Program-made: the position numbers and the translations under genes
The notes under the pieces: model-generated
Seen by the model: the letters and a program-made list of their open reading frames with translations, nothing else
Told to the model about the DNA's origin: nothing
Database searches by the model: none
Part shown: in pieces, positions 36,401 through 49,530 of the stretch
Numbering within the stretch: the first letter of the stretch is position 1
Layout of the letters: every line of letters begins with the position of its first letter
From: Zygnema cylindricum
Taxonomy: Eukaryota; Streptophyta; Zygnematophyceae; Zygnematales; Zygnemataceae
Assembly: GCA_037447655.1 (NCBI GenBank)
Contig: JBBHKE010003360.1
Location: 312,403 to 376,402, forward strand
DNA length: 64,000 nucleotides
Direction: 5' to 3'

Positions 36401-39400
36401 CGACTGGATCCTCCACACCATCTCCAACTTATTTAAAGATTTCACCTTTCATAACATAATGGCACATGCAAAACAAAAAGAAGGGGAAAGACTCGTACAC
36501 GCTGGTGAAGCCGAAAGAGAAAAAAGACTTCAAAAGACCTTCTGATGAGGTGTCATCCTCCCTTCCTGTGCTGCTGTACTCGCGGCCAGACCGCACCAGA
36601 AACCTCACCTGATAAAGCCCAGCCCGGAAAACAGTCAGTCCCCCTCTCTCTCTTTCCCCCTCGCCTTATGTGCTGAAGAATTTACTTCAATTTAAATCGG
36701 TTCGCCGATTATCTAAACCCACTGTTTTGAATGCTGGATTGTGCCACCGATAATGTCAAACATATCCCTCTTCAACCCGACGACCCTACAAAACCGAAAA
36801 GAGACACAACTACCAATTGCTCACATATCGTAATTGGAAACCAATACGCACAACGGAGACAAAAAGGAAAAAAATAAAATGTAAAAACAATCATATACGT
36901 AAACTTCCTTCAATTAATCCACGAAAGGCCATGAAGTAAACAATCACGTGAAACCATACATGAACCTTGCAACCTTTAAAACATCAAGGCCTTATCAAAT
37001 CACGAGAGATCCAAAAAACACATGAAAATTAAGAACACCAAAAGAGGCATCGATGCAACAAAAACAAAAAAGTCAATAATTTCTTCAGAGCTGCAACATC
37101 TTTAGAAAACGAGTCTGACACTCACCAATTCTCCTGCCAACTCATACAGTTTCACTTGAAGTGTTGCCTGCAGTGCCCTCCACCTTCCACTGTTAGGCTT
37201 TATTATGACACCTTTCAGAACCAGTTGGTTTTTCAGGATTTTACTGCTCGACCGTGTCACCTTTTGAATAAGACAGCATCCTTTTAATTTGTGTGACAAA
37301 GCCCTTCGCCAGGAAGCAGATCAAAGGTATTGCTTAAAGAAAAAAACAGAAAGACTCACCTGCAAGAGGCGTAATGCATTTTGTTGACCAATAGTGGGGC
37401 CTTCCAGCTTGTCAATAACCTGCACAAACACATGTAACAGAGGAGAATGCAATGCCAATAAAGCATCCACATGATAAAAACTCTCAAAAACAAAGTAGCC
37501 TTTGAATTTGTCTTTATCCGCAAAATGGAGGAGAAAAGTCAGGACAACGTCAGCAGGAGCAAGGAAATCCTGTACAATAAATATGTATTAAGCGTAAAGC
37601 TGTTTAGACTCTCCAAACAATCTGCTGTCAAGTGTTATCACTGGGAACTTAGAAGCCTCTCAATCCCCACAAAAAGTAGAAAACTCACCAAAATGTAGCA
37701 AGTTGCCGTCCTGTACTGCTTCCGGTCAAAGCATTCCTCAAACAGCCTGGACCATTAGGACCCACACACAAGAGAAATTCCGATAACAAACCAAAAAAAA
37801 TAAAAAAGACTGAACACTATTACCCCCACGTATTTGAACAGTGTCATACTAGTCTCCCAGGGCTTTGCTAGAACTCTCTCTCGCTACATGAAAACAACAC
37901 GGAGCAACAGCATCAAGGTTATCAATGCAATGAATGAAAAAAACTAAAGAACATGGAAAGGAAAAGCAGAAAGTGACTAAAACATACTAGAAATACCATC
38001 CATTATCTAAATTCAATAACACAAGTTGTGCCTTACTGTGTCGATACACCAGCCGCTGCAAATAATTCTGCCCAATGTCTGCTATCAGTTTTTCGAGCAA
38101 CACTAACAACAACGTCCAGGTACTCCGGAAAATGTCGAACAAGCTCACATGCTTTGTCCAGCATAGGAGTTCCAGCTTTTTCTCTACGCTTTTTCCCATG
38201 GTGGCTGCAAACAAAGAACCGATATAACTTATGAGCAAATTCATGAATTACTAAATTTGTCATCTGTACTAACATACCCTTTAAGTTGCTGCTGTCAGAT
38301 TAAAACATCCAAAACCATCTAATATTGAATCTGGGCAATAATAATGCCTTAGGCGAGTGCATCAATAGTCCAATGCCATCATGTCTAGGCATAGATGGTT
38401 CGAATCCAAAGTTTGAAACTTGAGAATAATTAGGTTCCTTCAACAGTCAAGGCTAACAACTGTACAGACACATTCTTAAGGTTTACAACTGTATGGGCCC
38501 ATTCTGACAAAGCACCTTGTTGAGTGAATCACATCTCTCAAATGAAGATGAAAAATGCATGGGTTATCAGCATTCAAAGGAAAAGAAATTTTCCGCATGA
38601 AGACATCTTGGCCCATTTAAACTTTAGCTTAGATGCAAGAACGCTGCTTTAGTTTCTTGCTGGCCATTAATCTTTCACAAAATTGTGAGACTCCCAAACA
38701 AAATAAACTTGCAACAATTTGAATTTAACATGCCTGAATGACCTTTATATTTGAAACTGTCACAATGCATGAAAGCTACACAAGACTTAGTTCAAAAGAA
38801 CAGGGCAATAACTATCGAATTGGTTCATATCCAGAGTGGCATAGATACTATTTGTGCGGTATCCACCCAAGTGGTTGACAAAGTAAATAATAATTCACCC
38901 CGACATCATTAATACTTCGATTTTTTACAACACGCTGACAGATAAACTGTCGCCTCAAAAATGTTAAATTTCCTCGCCTGTTTCTCAAATTCCAGTCAAA
39001 GACTTCACAAACTCAGAAAGAAGCTTTCTCCTCGCTGATATTATATCGTCAATTGCCTTGGCAATTAAACAATGCAAACGAAACCGGGGGCCAGCAAACA
39101 TTGCCATATAGCACCCAACTAGCTCAAAGCAAGCTTTTCATGTTTCACAAAGCAGCATTTAGTTCAGCTCACCAATGTAAATAAGTTATGGGGAATGCAA
39201 CCATACCTGGCCATTTCCGCATCAAAAACAGTGAAGAGTAACCATTCTAGAGAATGAGAAAAATGGGGGCGATTAGCTGAAAGCCAAGCCAGTTCCACCG
39301 CCTCTTCCAACTTGTCTCTCTGCTCGAACACGCTCAAGGATAAATCAAAAATTAGATGGCCTGCACTTTAACTCCAAATCTCTGTATTCAACTTGTGGTA

Positions 39401-42400
39401 CTCATAACAAACTTGAGCTCCGCACCACAATGGAAAGAGTTATCGAGTCTTCAAATGAATACAGGAAGGCAAAATAGTGAAGAACTATCACATAACACAT
39501 GCAGTGAATTCCTGAGCTTATGACCATGTTAATTACCTGCAAAAGATGTCGTAAAAGGCAGGGTAAAATGGGCTGGGCCTGTGGAGAGGGTTCAAAGCAC
39601 GGTAAATCCGAACAAGCAGATATTGATAGGCGTTGGGAGATTCCTACAATGACGCCAGCTGCTGGTGAAACTCCCAAAGGGTAAACTTCTCGGTCAAAGT
39701 CCAGCTCTGGGTCCAACTGCCATCAAACGAGAAAGGATTTAAATTTGTGTTTAATAACAAGCAAAATGCTAGAACACCATACAGAAAGTTCCCAGAAAAG
39801 TTGCAGGAAAGTTTCTCTCACTAATGCTTCTCCGAGAGACAAAAATATCCATGTACCATAACCATAATGTTTTTTTTACTGACTAAAAAAGCTTGTCAAC
39901 CAATTGCAATCCAATTTCAAGCTACTTATTCTAAGATAAACTATATCGTACAAGTTCCAATAGAAACATGTCAGGGGCGAAGAGTCCTGGTTTACCTGTT
40001 GGGGGCTAGCTGATAGAGAGGCACTCTCATGTTGGGAAGGATACCAGACCTGTTTTCAAACATCCACAACGAAACACATGTTCTCATTACAACTTAAGAG
40101 CATCATCCTTTCTCTTCCACTTCAAACCCAGAAAAAGACCACGAGGCCTAAGGATCAATATGAACAAACATACCCAGGAACAGGTTTTATTTTAACAAGA
40201 CAACAAAAAGACCTAATATCCTCTACACAGAAGGGCTGCCTTGCAAAACCTCCAAGCTCATTCACTTCTTCAAGACTTGTCATTAAACCTGAAAGCGAAA
40301 AGGTGACATGTTCCCCTAAAAGGATCATGATCCCAAGTGATTAACCTGAACAACATTGCAATTAAAATCCAAGTCATCATTATAATTAGAATATCTCATA
40401 CCACACTCATCATACAAGTGATCGACCTAAGAACAAAAATCTCTCATACCACACATGTACATCAGTGAAAAACAAGCTAGCAAAAACGAACAATAACTGA
40501 AGTTGCTACATGTACTATAGCTGAAAGGAACAGCTTTCTAAGATGCCTCTCATACCAGCTCTTGGAAAATGTTTACATAACATTAACCCCACCTGCATGC
40601 CTCGATGACCATATGCCCACCAAGGAACCTCCTCTATGAGTGCTGCCTCCTCCCTCGGCCTCCCCTTTGTGATCCAAAAATGCTCCACTCCAGAAACAAG
40701 AGGTCGCTCACTCCCACTGTCCAGGTCAAGCAGTGAAAGGTTGCCATCGGTTCGCAAGATCATACACCTGTCAGTTAATATAAACAAAAGCATCAGAAAC
40801 AGGAGATGTGTATGAGGAAAGAGCCAGGAAACAAACAGTGGGTCGAGGGCAAAGGACACGTTATAGAGTCAAATGTGTTCTGAAGGCACAGCTGGAGCAG
40901 GCAATAATTACGTCGTTAAAGCTTTATGTTAGGCTGAATCCTATACGACTACATGTTTGTCTTTAAAAACCACAATAGTGAGAAATCATAAATGCTGCCG
41001 TCCCACCTTGTGGGCTGTCTCCGTACAACATCTGCTATAGGACTAGTACCCATCAAGCCTGGCTGGTGGGACGCATCCCACTCCTCTTCTCCTGATCTGG
41101 GCACGAATCGCATAGAAACAACTGGTCTTCGAGCACTCATTAATGAAAGTTCCCGAACAGTTCGTAACTGCCACATATCAGAAACTTAAGCCACTATTAT
41201 GGTCTGTAATTTGCACAATTTTCCAATAGCTTGTGATCTGAATAGTGTGCAAAAAAACAAGCACTTAGTCAAGGCACCTCAGACAAACTAGAAATGATAA
41301 GAGGTATTCTTAGCAACCACGGAAATATGTAGGACATGACAACCAAATATAATAATTAAGAAAAAAACTAAGAGACACAACATAGAGACAATCTCGTGAA
41401 GCTGATCAAGCACAAACAAAGAATACTTCAAAATTTTGGCGAGTAAATGATATTATGCAGTTGTGCAAGGAAACTGACATCACTACATGAGAATTTCACC
41501 CCCCAAAAGTTTTCCTAATTATGCTAGCTTTCAATTCCACAGTCACCCAGATCCTGCACTGTCAGTGTCAAAACGACAGGTTTTCTGTTCAGCTTGAAAA
41601 CACCTTAACTTTTGACAGCATAACATGATTAGTATGAAACAGATCACTTCTAACCTGAAAAAACACAGCTGGAAAAGTAAAACATATGCAATGCTTCAGC
41701 AAAGGGACCAGCAGACCAGTGAACCACCTCAGTTCTTTACCTGGACAGATGGATGCTTTAATGGTGAAAGTTCTCCATCTAAAGACATATGGAAAACACG
41801 AACTTCAAAGGGAGGAGTAGCGACAAGGATGTAATCTTGCCAGGAATCCAAGGCTAAAGGCTTCGCAGGAAGTTGCTGACGAAAGAGGAGAGAAGACTCG
41901 TCAAGATGATATCTGGGATACAGACTAAGCTCGTATCTGCAGAAAAAAAACGAGTCAGGAAAAGAAGCAGTTTCAAGGTTAGATCCTCCATATACATTTG
42001 TCTAATTTGTGACTTAACGAAAACTTCTCCAACAATTAATTACCAGAGTGTCAAAAATACCAAAGAGTAATCGACAAAATGTAAAACAGAGGAAAGAAAT
42101 AGCGGTTATTAAGATGAACAAGAACAGAAAGCAAACAAAAAAGCAAACCATTTTATCGGCAATGCAGCGTCCATAACATGGCGTGTCTGTTCTACCTTGT
42201 GCAAGGGATGAACACTTTTTGTCTGATTGCTCGGCATAAGCTATTACTAGATATTAGTTTCAAAGTTGGATAAGAGAGAGGATAGTGATGCTGGACAATT
42301 CCTTAAATCTTTGATCAAAATGAAATCTATGTGGTTTTTCTCGTGAATACAGTAGAATACTAGACCGTAATCCTTTTTTTTTTGCCCTCAAAAATTAGCA

Positions 42401-45400
42401 ATATCTATTATAATCGTTTTTTTCTTAATAGATTTTTAAGCGGTTCAGAATCGACCACGTCATTCGGACAGAAATAGATTACAAATACTAAAACAGTCCT
42501 AATACTAACAAATCCTTAGCGCTAACAGCGATTTACATTGTACTTTAAAGCACAAGTGTCAGATTACTTCTCAAATTTAGTCTATTTTTGTATGGCAGTC
42601 TAAGAATCTTCGACTGTAGCAACATGCCCATGTTACTCCAAACCGATGCAAAAGAATACCTTGGCAAATCTTAATCAAAAGAAGATTGGGGGTCTAATGT
42701 ATGAAATCATGCGCGAAAAATATGGACGAATCATCGAATGAAATTTTGAATGATTTGAGCCGTCAACTCCAACATCATCTCTGAAGTGTCCAAACAATAT
42801 TGCCCCGCATTCACATGCCAAGAATGCAATTTGTACCAAGCCCAAAAGAAAACTAGAGGAGTCCCGACCACATACCAGAAATACTTCTAAAATCACAGTC
42901 TAACAGTCGTTAAAAAAAATGATAAACAAGGCAGTAGCATCTATTCACTTCAGCACTTATATTCTCCAAATGCTAGGTTTGTACGGGCATCCTAATTTCA
43001 GGAACTTCCGAATTAAGAGAACAAAAAACTGAAGGGATTAGAGCTCACCCAAATCTCTTAAAGTGGGTCAAGACATTTTAAATTGACTTCTAAGATCAGT
43101 ACCACACCAACCTCCATCCTTCTCTGGCCAGCCAAAAGTATTATTATTGAGAAAGGCAACAAAGGCGGCCTCCAGAACTTACGAGTTGGTTGCTTCCCGA
43201 TGGCTACAGATAACTACAATCTTCCCGAGCCACAAAAGTCCTGTGCATTGCACTGCTCTTTCTTGCATCACATCCCCAAAAACTCGCCATTTTTTCAACC
43301 GTAAATTATATAATATTACGCCCCTCCGCCCAGCAATTGCTAAATACGATCCATCATCATTTGCTGTAACGTGCATCACCGGCCAGTTCGTGGCCATGTA
43401 AGTTTGCTGCATTCCAGGAACCATGCCCAATATTCAGCCTCATGCCAATATTCCAACGCTCTTCACCAACTGTAAACTCTCGTTAATGGCTCTCGAGTGC
43501 CCACGTCACGAAAAAAATCAAGCCTTCAAGCTGTTAAGCGTGTCAAGGTTGTGGGAAGATCCTGACATGGTATATATTACGAACTTGTCGAGCTCCAATA
43601 AGCATCATTGAAAATAAACGTGTCAATCAAGGACTCAACAAAAATCAAACATCTCCAGGAAGGAAAACTGCCTACCGGAATGACGAGATGCTGTAGCTTC
43701 AGCTCATCCTCCTCATCACTCTGAATAAGCACAATGCGGTCTTCTGCCTGCATAATCTGCCACAAATTGGCACTTCCAGCCACTGCCTTGTTCAAGCATC
43801 CTCTCGCAAACGAAAATTGCATCAGCTGAGTAGCATTATTATGCTCAGCTGCCAGTAACTGATACCCATATTCCCCCCAGGCTAAAACAGATACTCCATA
43901 TGCCATTGGTTCCGAGTTTTTAGGCAGCAACATCCCGTGCCCAGCGACCGGTGACTGCATATGCTGGTGACTTAAGCTGCCTTGGCGAATCGTACACATG
44001 AGACGGCAGCCTGAGACAGACCAAACAGCTAGACCTCTGTGCTTCCAACCAACCGCAAACGCCCAGTTGTCTGGGGACCAGCAAATGCAAGTTACATGGC
44101 CAGTGTCCTCCAACGAGTACCTGTAGCAACCCAAACCCTTTAGTAAATCGCTTACAAACTAATTTGCTTATTCATCAAGGCATTTTACAACGTCCAGTAT
44201 TTATTAACAGCCATGTAAGAACTCTATATCTTGAACAAAGAACTGACTCCAAAGATGAAGGATGTTTCTCAGTCCTTACAGAGAGTGCTAAGGGCGTGTT
44301 TTCATGTTTCAACTCAAAATCACCTTGTCAACTAGCTATGGACTATGCCTATCATCAATCCAATGTCCTAGAATACACCGTTGTAACTCACCCCCAGTCC
44401 ACCAAGGATACTGTCCTCATGTACACTGCATTGTCTGTGAGATTGAAAAGTTCCACAGTTCCCCTCCTCGTTCCCACTGCCAGCACCTGTTGCTGGGTAC
44501 TGATTGAAGCACAGACAGCATCTACCACCCCTACCCACTTCTCTGGAGTAATAGCTTGCACTGGTCTCAAGCCTTTCTCGGCGTTCGAACAAAGAATAAC
44601 ACGCCCATCAAGAAGAACTACCACTAGCAAACCCAAAGGCTCTGAGTACTCCAGTTGTGCAACCCCCATTTCCCCAAGCCGTCCATTGTTTGGGACTGGG
44701 CTAAAGGCAGCGGGTAAATTGACAGCCGGTGACATGGGTGTACTTGGCAACCCGTTTGCCTCTGGCAAGAACATAGGACCCAAAATTCCTCTAGTGTTGT
44801 GCTTCCAAATATCTGCTGTTCCTCGCAACTGCACGATTCCAACCATATTGCTGTATCAGTAGCAAATTGTAACTTCCAACCAATGGAGTTTGCAGCACCG
44901 AGATCTAACAAGATTGTAAGCCCTGCTCCTTTCACATCTCCAGCATGAGTTTGAGAAAACTGACAAAACCTCTCCTCCAATACAGCGGATAAAAATAAAG
45001 ACAATGAAATAGAGGAACTCCAGAGACACAACATCCCTGGTCACTAAAATTTTGTATATCCCAACATAACCTTCTAAGTGAAATGCATAACCAGCGTACC
45101 AACAAGTCAGTAAGAAGCTACACTTACTTGGCCTCTCCATGAAACAAGGTGAAGACGGCCATTGGTGAGGCCCACAAGAATGTTGTCATCATCCGCAACC
45201 AACCCACCACTGCTCACACAAAAGGTTTGCCAATGGCCACTGGGTTTTAGATAACTTCTACCACTCAAAGAATAGGCTGTGGGGTCAACAAAATTGCAAA
45301 TGTAATGGCTGTGCATCAAAGATAGGTGATCAAGGCGTATTCTGCTCCTGTGTAAAATGCAGTAATCTCTTTCTTTAAGTAATGCTTTGAAAAGCAAAAA

Positions 45401-47110
45401 AGTCAAAATTTAAAACATTAAATGGGAAATTAAAAAACCACCTTCTTGGATTACAGTAGAATAGCTGACTTACATAACAATGTCATCACCAAATAGCGGA
45501 ATGTTTGTGCTGTTTCTGAATTTTACTCGAACTAAAAAAAGGCTTGGGAAATCTGGGCCAAGAAGCCGTAGTCGCTTGTCTGTCCCATTAATATCATAAA
45601 AGTGGAAAACATTTTTTGCAGTCTGCAGATATAAAAAAGCAGCATGATCTGATTTAATTATACGGGTGGCATGTGCATTTATTCACAACATGATGTCTTC
45701 CGCAAAGCATTCAAACATAGTTCCCAAAAATCACTGAATTAATAAGGTATAAGTAACTGTGTTTGCACGGGCATGTGCCACAAGACCAATGGCTCAAAAA
45801 CAGAGGTTAAACCTACGCAAACTTGTGGTTTTGAATTGCCAAATCCCCTCACACCGGGATTGACAAATTAGCCATAATTGTTCTATTGCAAGGGGAAAGA
45901 GAAAGTATTATAAAGCCTTCTTGGGCAAACATGCAAAGCAACTGGTACCTAACCCCTTAACAACATAAGAACAGCATAAAGTATCCGGAAATGACTTCCT
46001 TAATAACACCGGAAATGTCTCGCTTTCCAACAGATGCTTATATCAGCAACCACAATGAATGCCTTGAATCATCCCAACGTAATTTTTGCCTGTGACCTTC
46101 AAGATCTAAACATCTTCAACATTGTTGGCGGTAGGAGAAACCATAGTAAAATCCTATTTAGGTTTACACCATGTTTGCGTCATGATCACACGTTTGCATA
46201 AAGTTTGGTCATGTTCATTAGCACGTGAATGAACTCACCAGAACAGCTAAAGTTTCAACATGTGCGTTCCAAAGAGCTTGTACATTACCACCGTCCTCCT
46301 CAATTGACTTCCTATCCCTTACGTGCTCTCCAACCCGTATTCGATGCTGCAAAGGCCAAGGACAAAAGGCATTGGTGTGAAAACGTCGTCTGATCCATGT
46401 CAAAAGTGCTGACTGCAGCATAGATCTCCTCCTGGATGTAGATATTTTCACTCTCTCCCTCTCGCTCTCTTTCTTGCACTCCCTCCATCCCTCTCTCCCT
46501 CCCTCCCTATCTCTAGAGATGTCCTCTCTCTTTCGTTACCCCTATCGCTCTTCCGCTTCCATACTCGCTCTCCCTCTCTCCCGCTCCATCTCTTCTCGTT
46601 TGTTTTCCTCCTCTCTATGTCTTTCTCCCTCTCTATGCCTCTTTTTTTGATATGAAATCAACCTAAACCTGCTGAGTGAAGCAATGGCTTCATATGTTGC
46701 TGTAAACAAGTAAGCGTCTTGACATTTTAAAGAAAAATAAGGAGAGATTCCAGCCACAGCTACCCTGCCGATCGTTGTTAGCGTCAAGGAATAACTTAGT
46801 GTCAATGGGAAATTGAAATATATTCTACTAATTTAGTGCAAGGAGACGCGGCAGATTGTAGTCCACAACCTTACACAGTGTTGTTAACACTATTTTATAA
46901 CTTCCAGCCAAAAAAAGTCGTGACCAAATTACCATTATTAACTTTAATAACGATGGGCAATGTACTGACCTGAGAAGCAGTCCAGATCTGTATACAGGTT
47001 GTTGATACAATAACCAGCAAACCCCCTCCGACGCTGACATGGACGATGGCCTCTCCTTCCCTACCATCGATCACTTCAAGAATCTTGGGCCAGCCATAGG
47101 CAATATACAT
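33460..47110 (-). CDS. RIC1: RIC1 homolog (RAB6-type GEF complex subunit), about 24 exons
   Basis: RIC1 partners RGP1 as guanine-nucleotide exchange factor for Rab6/Ypt6 GTPases at the Golgi. Minus-strand exons: 46970-47110, 46239-46346, 45474-45622, 45128-45347, 44910-44959, 44392-44850, 43676-44120, 43183-43406, 41741-41936, 41007-41167, 40593-40767, 39996-40049, 39537-39716, 39207-39319, 38037-38204, 37689-37746, 37360-37419, 37126-37167, 36499-36608, 36040-36175, 35637-35714, 35161-35277, 34073-34135, 33460-33564. They join in frame to about 1203 residues; plant RIC1 is roughly 1120. The start MYIAYGWP matches the MYMAYGWP of plant RIC1. The N-terminal WD40 half shows SWRGQ, VLAVGTRRGTVELF, CWSPDNWAFAVGWKHRGL and LKKWRVFGDV. 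The RIC1 domain shows SLLDLDSG, ALIEEVPWWAYGHRGMQVW, DPELDFDREVYPLG, PCFEPSPQAQPILPCLLRHL and FPEYLDVVVSVARKTD. The tail shows DAEFLLEQM and FRNDLKLWLAY. The junctions around 44850-44960 and at 36499 are the least certain. Confidence 0.92.
42361..42542. mobile_element. Possible TA-type element in a RIC1 intron
   Basis: The right edge AACAGCGATTTACATTGTA resembles the family ends, and the left edge may be TAGACCGTAATCC. It lies in the intron between exons 43183-43406 and 41741-41936. Confidence 0.35.
44851..44909 (-). other. RIC1: Candidate 59-nt RIC1 intron
   Basis: Exon 4 ends in phase 0, but the coding frame at 44392-44846 can only be reached after an in-frame TGA just upstream of 44850. 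Removing 44851-44909, a GTTAGA...GATACAG segment, restores the frame exactly. It is far shorter than the other introns here, so the alternatives are a missed micro-exon or a frameshift. Confidence 0.4.
46440..46660. repeat. RIC1: CT/GA-rich tract in RIC1 intron 1
   Basis: The tract is nearly pure CTCTCCCTC words on the plus strand, so the RIC1 transcript carries GA-rich sequence here. It explains the open frame at 46542-46805. Confidence 0.75.
46761..46964. mobile_element. 204-bp TA-CAC element in RIC1 intron 1, abutting the splice donor
   Basis: The left edge is TACCCTGCCGATCGTTGTTA and the right edge is AACGATGGGCAATGTA. Its length and interior (AGACGCGGCAGATTGTAGTCC compared with the AGACGTGGCAAATTATGGTCC of the copy at 20888) place it in the 203-bp class. 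Exon 1 of RIC1 ends at 46970, five bases away. Confidence 0.8.
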
Positions 47111-47527
47111 GATCTGTATGCAGACTACGATGTAGTCACCCTTACAAAGTTTCAGCTAGTCATTGCAGAAAGCACGTAAAATACTTCAGCAAGTACAACT
47201 TGCTTATCGGCAATGTCTGGAGAAAGTACATCTATCTCAGGAGAGGGCAAAAGTATACTACTGCAGAAAGTACAACTTCCTTATTGATGATGAGAAGTCT
47301 GGAGAAGACACGTGTGTCTCAAGAGAGGGGGAAGAGCATCGATCGCTACGTGACAGGTCTTTTAGGGTTACGATGAATATGAATCTCTGTCTCACAGACG
47401 CACACAGAGATGTTGTACAATTTAGTGGAAAACATAAAAAAGAATGCTGGAAATTGTACTTCCGGTCAGAATAGCATAGCTATTTCTGATTGGAGGGATT
47501 CCTAGGGCGAGTCATACAAAGGTTCAG
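47111..47527 (-). promoter_or_regulatory. RIC1: RIC1 upstream region
   Basis: The promoter and 5' UTR of RIC1 are expected here. The stretch contains a diverged duplication of about 95 bp built around AGTACAACTT (near 47183 and 47268). The open frame of 103 codons on the plus strand has no recognisable domain. Confidence 0.3.
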
Positions 47528-47730
47528 TACACTGTAAATCGTTATTAGCCTTATGTACGCTATATCGGCACCCCAAAATTTTGACATTGATACCTTAAAT
47601 ATAATAAATTAAACTATTTGAGGAAGTGGACCATAATCTGCCACGTCTCCTGGCACTAAATTAGAATGAATGACGCTAATTTTTTCTTTACACTAATAAT
47701 TTTTATACGCTAATAACGATTCAAGGTGTA
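47528..47730. mobile_element. 203-bp TA-CAC element (inverted relative to 20888-21090)
   Basis: The ends are TACACTGTAAATCGTTATTA and AACGATTCAAGGTGTA, flanked by TA. The interior is the reverse complement of the copy at 20.9 kb, including GGCACCCCAAAATTTTGACAT. Confidence 0.85.
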
Positions 47731-47746
47731 GAGTGTGATAAAATTA

Positions 47747-48524
47747 CTAACATTTTAGATGCTTCCTTGAATCGTCAGTGCAGTGGGCGACTGTGGCCCA
47801 TGAGAAAGGCTGCCCGAGTCCTCTGGCAAAAAAATAGTACAGCCACTCCATTGGTACAGAAAGTACATTCAATGCAAGAAGTTCTACAGGGCCAGCTGAG
47901 ATGGCAGTACCGACACGTATAGTGACGACAGTATGAATATTCACCGACCTCCAGTGTCGGGGGGCATCTACACTGCTGGAACTCCTGCTGTTCTGTTCAC
48001 CGTGATACGCTTTTAAAGATAAGCAATAGGCTACATGTAAATTACAGCGTAGATGACTTTGGAAAGCGAATTGATCATCTTGGTTGGGAGTAAGCGCATA
48101 CGCCATCATGTACAGATACGTAAGTACAACTTGTGTCAGGATTTGACGGCCAGTCCGCTGACTAGCCTTGACCTGTGAAGACATTTGATACGCCACAAAA
48201 CCGGCTAAGGACACATAGCCAAACGTCCGATGCAACTGGTTAAGGGCAAATGTCAACTGTAACGGAGAGCCCTTCGTTCGGCTCTCCTATGTAATAATGG
48301 TGCAGAGTAACAGTAAACTGGAAGTGACTGGGATAATTTAAGGGTGCTGCTGTGGACACTCCAAATTTTACCGAAGATACGCAATATCCTATCCCATCGA
48401 GGATATTGTTGTTCAGCTGTATCTTTCCAGGATTTTTCGTACTATACACTGTATACAGTATACAACCTGTTTGATTGACGGCTGACGGTCGTTTTACAAA
48501 GTCGAACCAATTTATAGCCGACAA
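47747..48524 (-). pseudogene. Unrecognised minus-strand open frames, possibly one broken gene
   Basis: Two adjoining minus-strand frames, 48524-48240 (94 residues) and 48256-47747 (169 residues), overlap by a few bases in different frames. A single frameshift would join them. They have no family motif that I recognise. The second has a mildly hydrophobic stretch (GYVSLAGFVAYQ) and a second one near its C terminus. They lie upstream of RIC1 and beside a mobile element, so they may be a decayed gene, an unannotated exon set or chance. Confidence 0.22.
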
Positions 48525-48529
48525 AATGC

Positions 48530-48775
48530 CAATAAGGGTGTAGTTACATCAGGAGGTCTCTGTAATAGTACGGACAACAATATTTCTGTAATACAGAGGC
48601 CTCGGTTACATCGCGTAACGTCTGGAAATAAGTTTTTATATACGTGGTTCAATTTGAATGGCTCCACGTAAGTTGAGGATCCAATCTTTAAAATCGTCAA
48701 AGATTTTGAAACCGACCAATTTCGTTTCAAAATTTGTACTTGCGTATCATGTACGTGTACTTTCGCAATTTGAAT
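48530..48775 (-). repeat. Inverted partial copy of the 486-1110 repeat
   Basis: The reverse complement carries the same body words as the direct copies (GTAACCGAGGCCTCTGTA type, and CCGTACTATTACA). Confidence 0.6.
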
Positions 48776-48949
48776 ATTTCAGAACAAACGACAAAAAATA
48801 GCGCTAGAAACATAGATGTCTCATGCACATAAACGCACGCATGAAACGCCCAAAAAATAACGAATATGCGCATGAAACAAAATTCAAAACTTTATAAAAT
48901 GCGTTAACCGAATTTGACATTATAATAAAATAAAAAATATAAAAACATC

Positions 48950-49530
48950 TAGTGTTGGGTATCGAGGACCTTTTGCCGATATTTGATATATATATCGAAT
49001 TTCAGGTACCCAATAATCGATATATCGAAAATCAAAATATCGCAATACATCGCCGATATATCGTCGATATATCGAGGTATTAAAAAAAATAAAAAATCAC
49101 AGGTCTCCAAAGTCACGTGCCTTCAGACAAGGTGACCGTAAAATCTTTGCCAAAAAGAAATACAGTTTTTTCCTGAAAGTCAGCAGAGTGAAGGAGATCT
49201 CTAAAATATATTGACGTGAAGTACACTTGCGAAGTTCACATACGTAATACGCAAGTACGGATTTCCATACGAAAATGGTCGGTTTTCAAATCTTTGACTA
49301 TTTTAAATATTTGATCGTCAACTTACAAGGAAGCTCAAATCAGAACATGTATGTAAAAACTTGTTTACAGACGATACGCAATATAACGAGGCCTCTGTAA
49401 TACATAAATTTTGTTGTTTTACTGTCCGTACTATTACAAAGACCTCTTCATGTAACCATACCCTAAAATAAGTAATTGTATGAATTACAAAATTAGTACT
49501 TTTTTGTTGGTTACATTTTGCGGCGTCTAC
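48950..49530 (+). mobile_element. hAT-like repeat, direct copy
   Basis: It begins TAGTGTTGGGTATCGA, then shows TCGATATATCG palindromes, then a body shared with 486-1110. The TAGTGTTG start resembles the 5' end of the element at 57838. The right end is unclear. Confidence 0.6.

Noticed and set aside
46542-46805. Minus-strand Arg/Glu-rich frame in RIC1 intron 1
   Set aside because: It is the translation of a CT/GA-rich tract within an intron.
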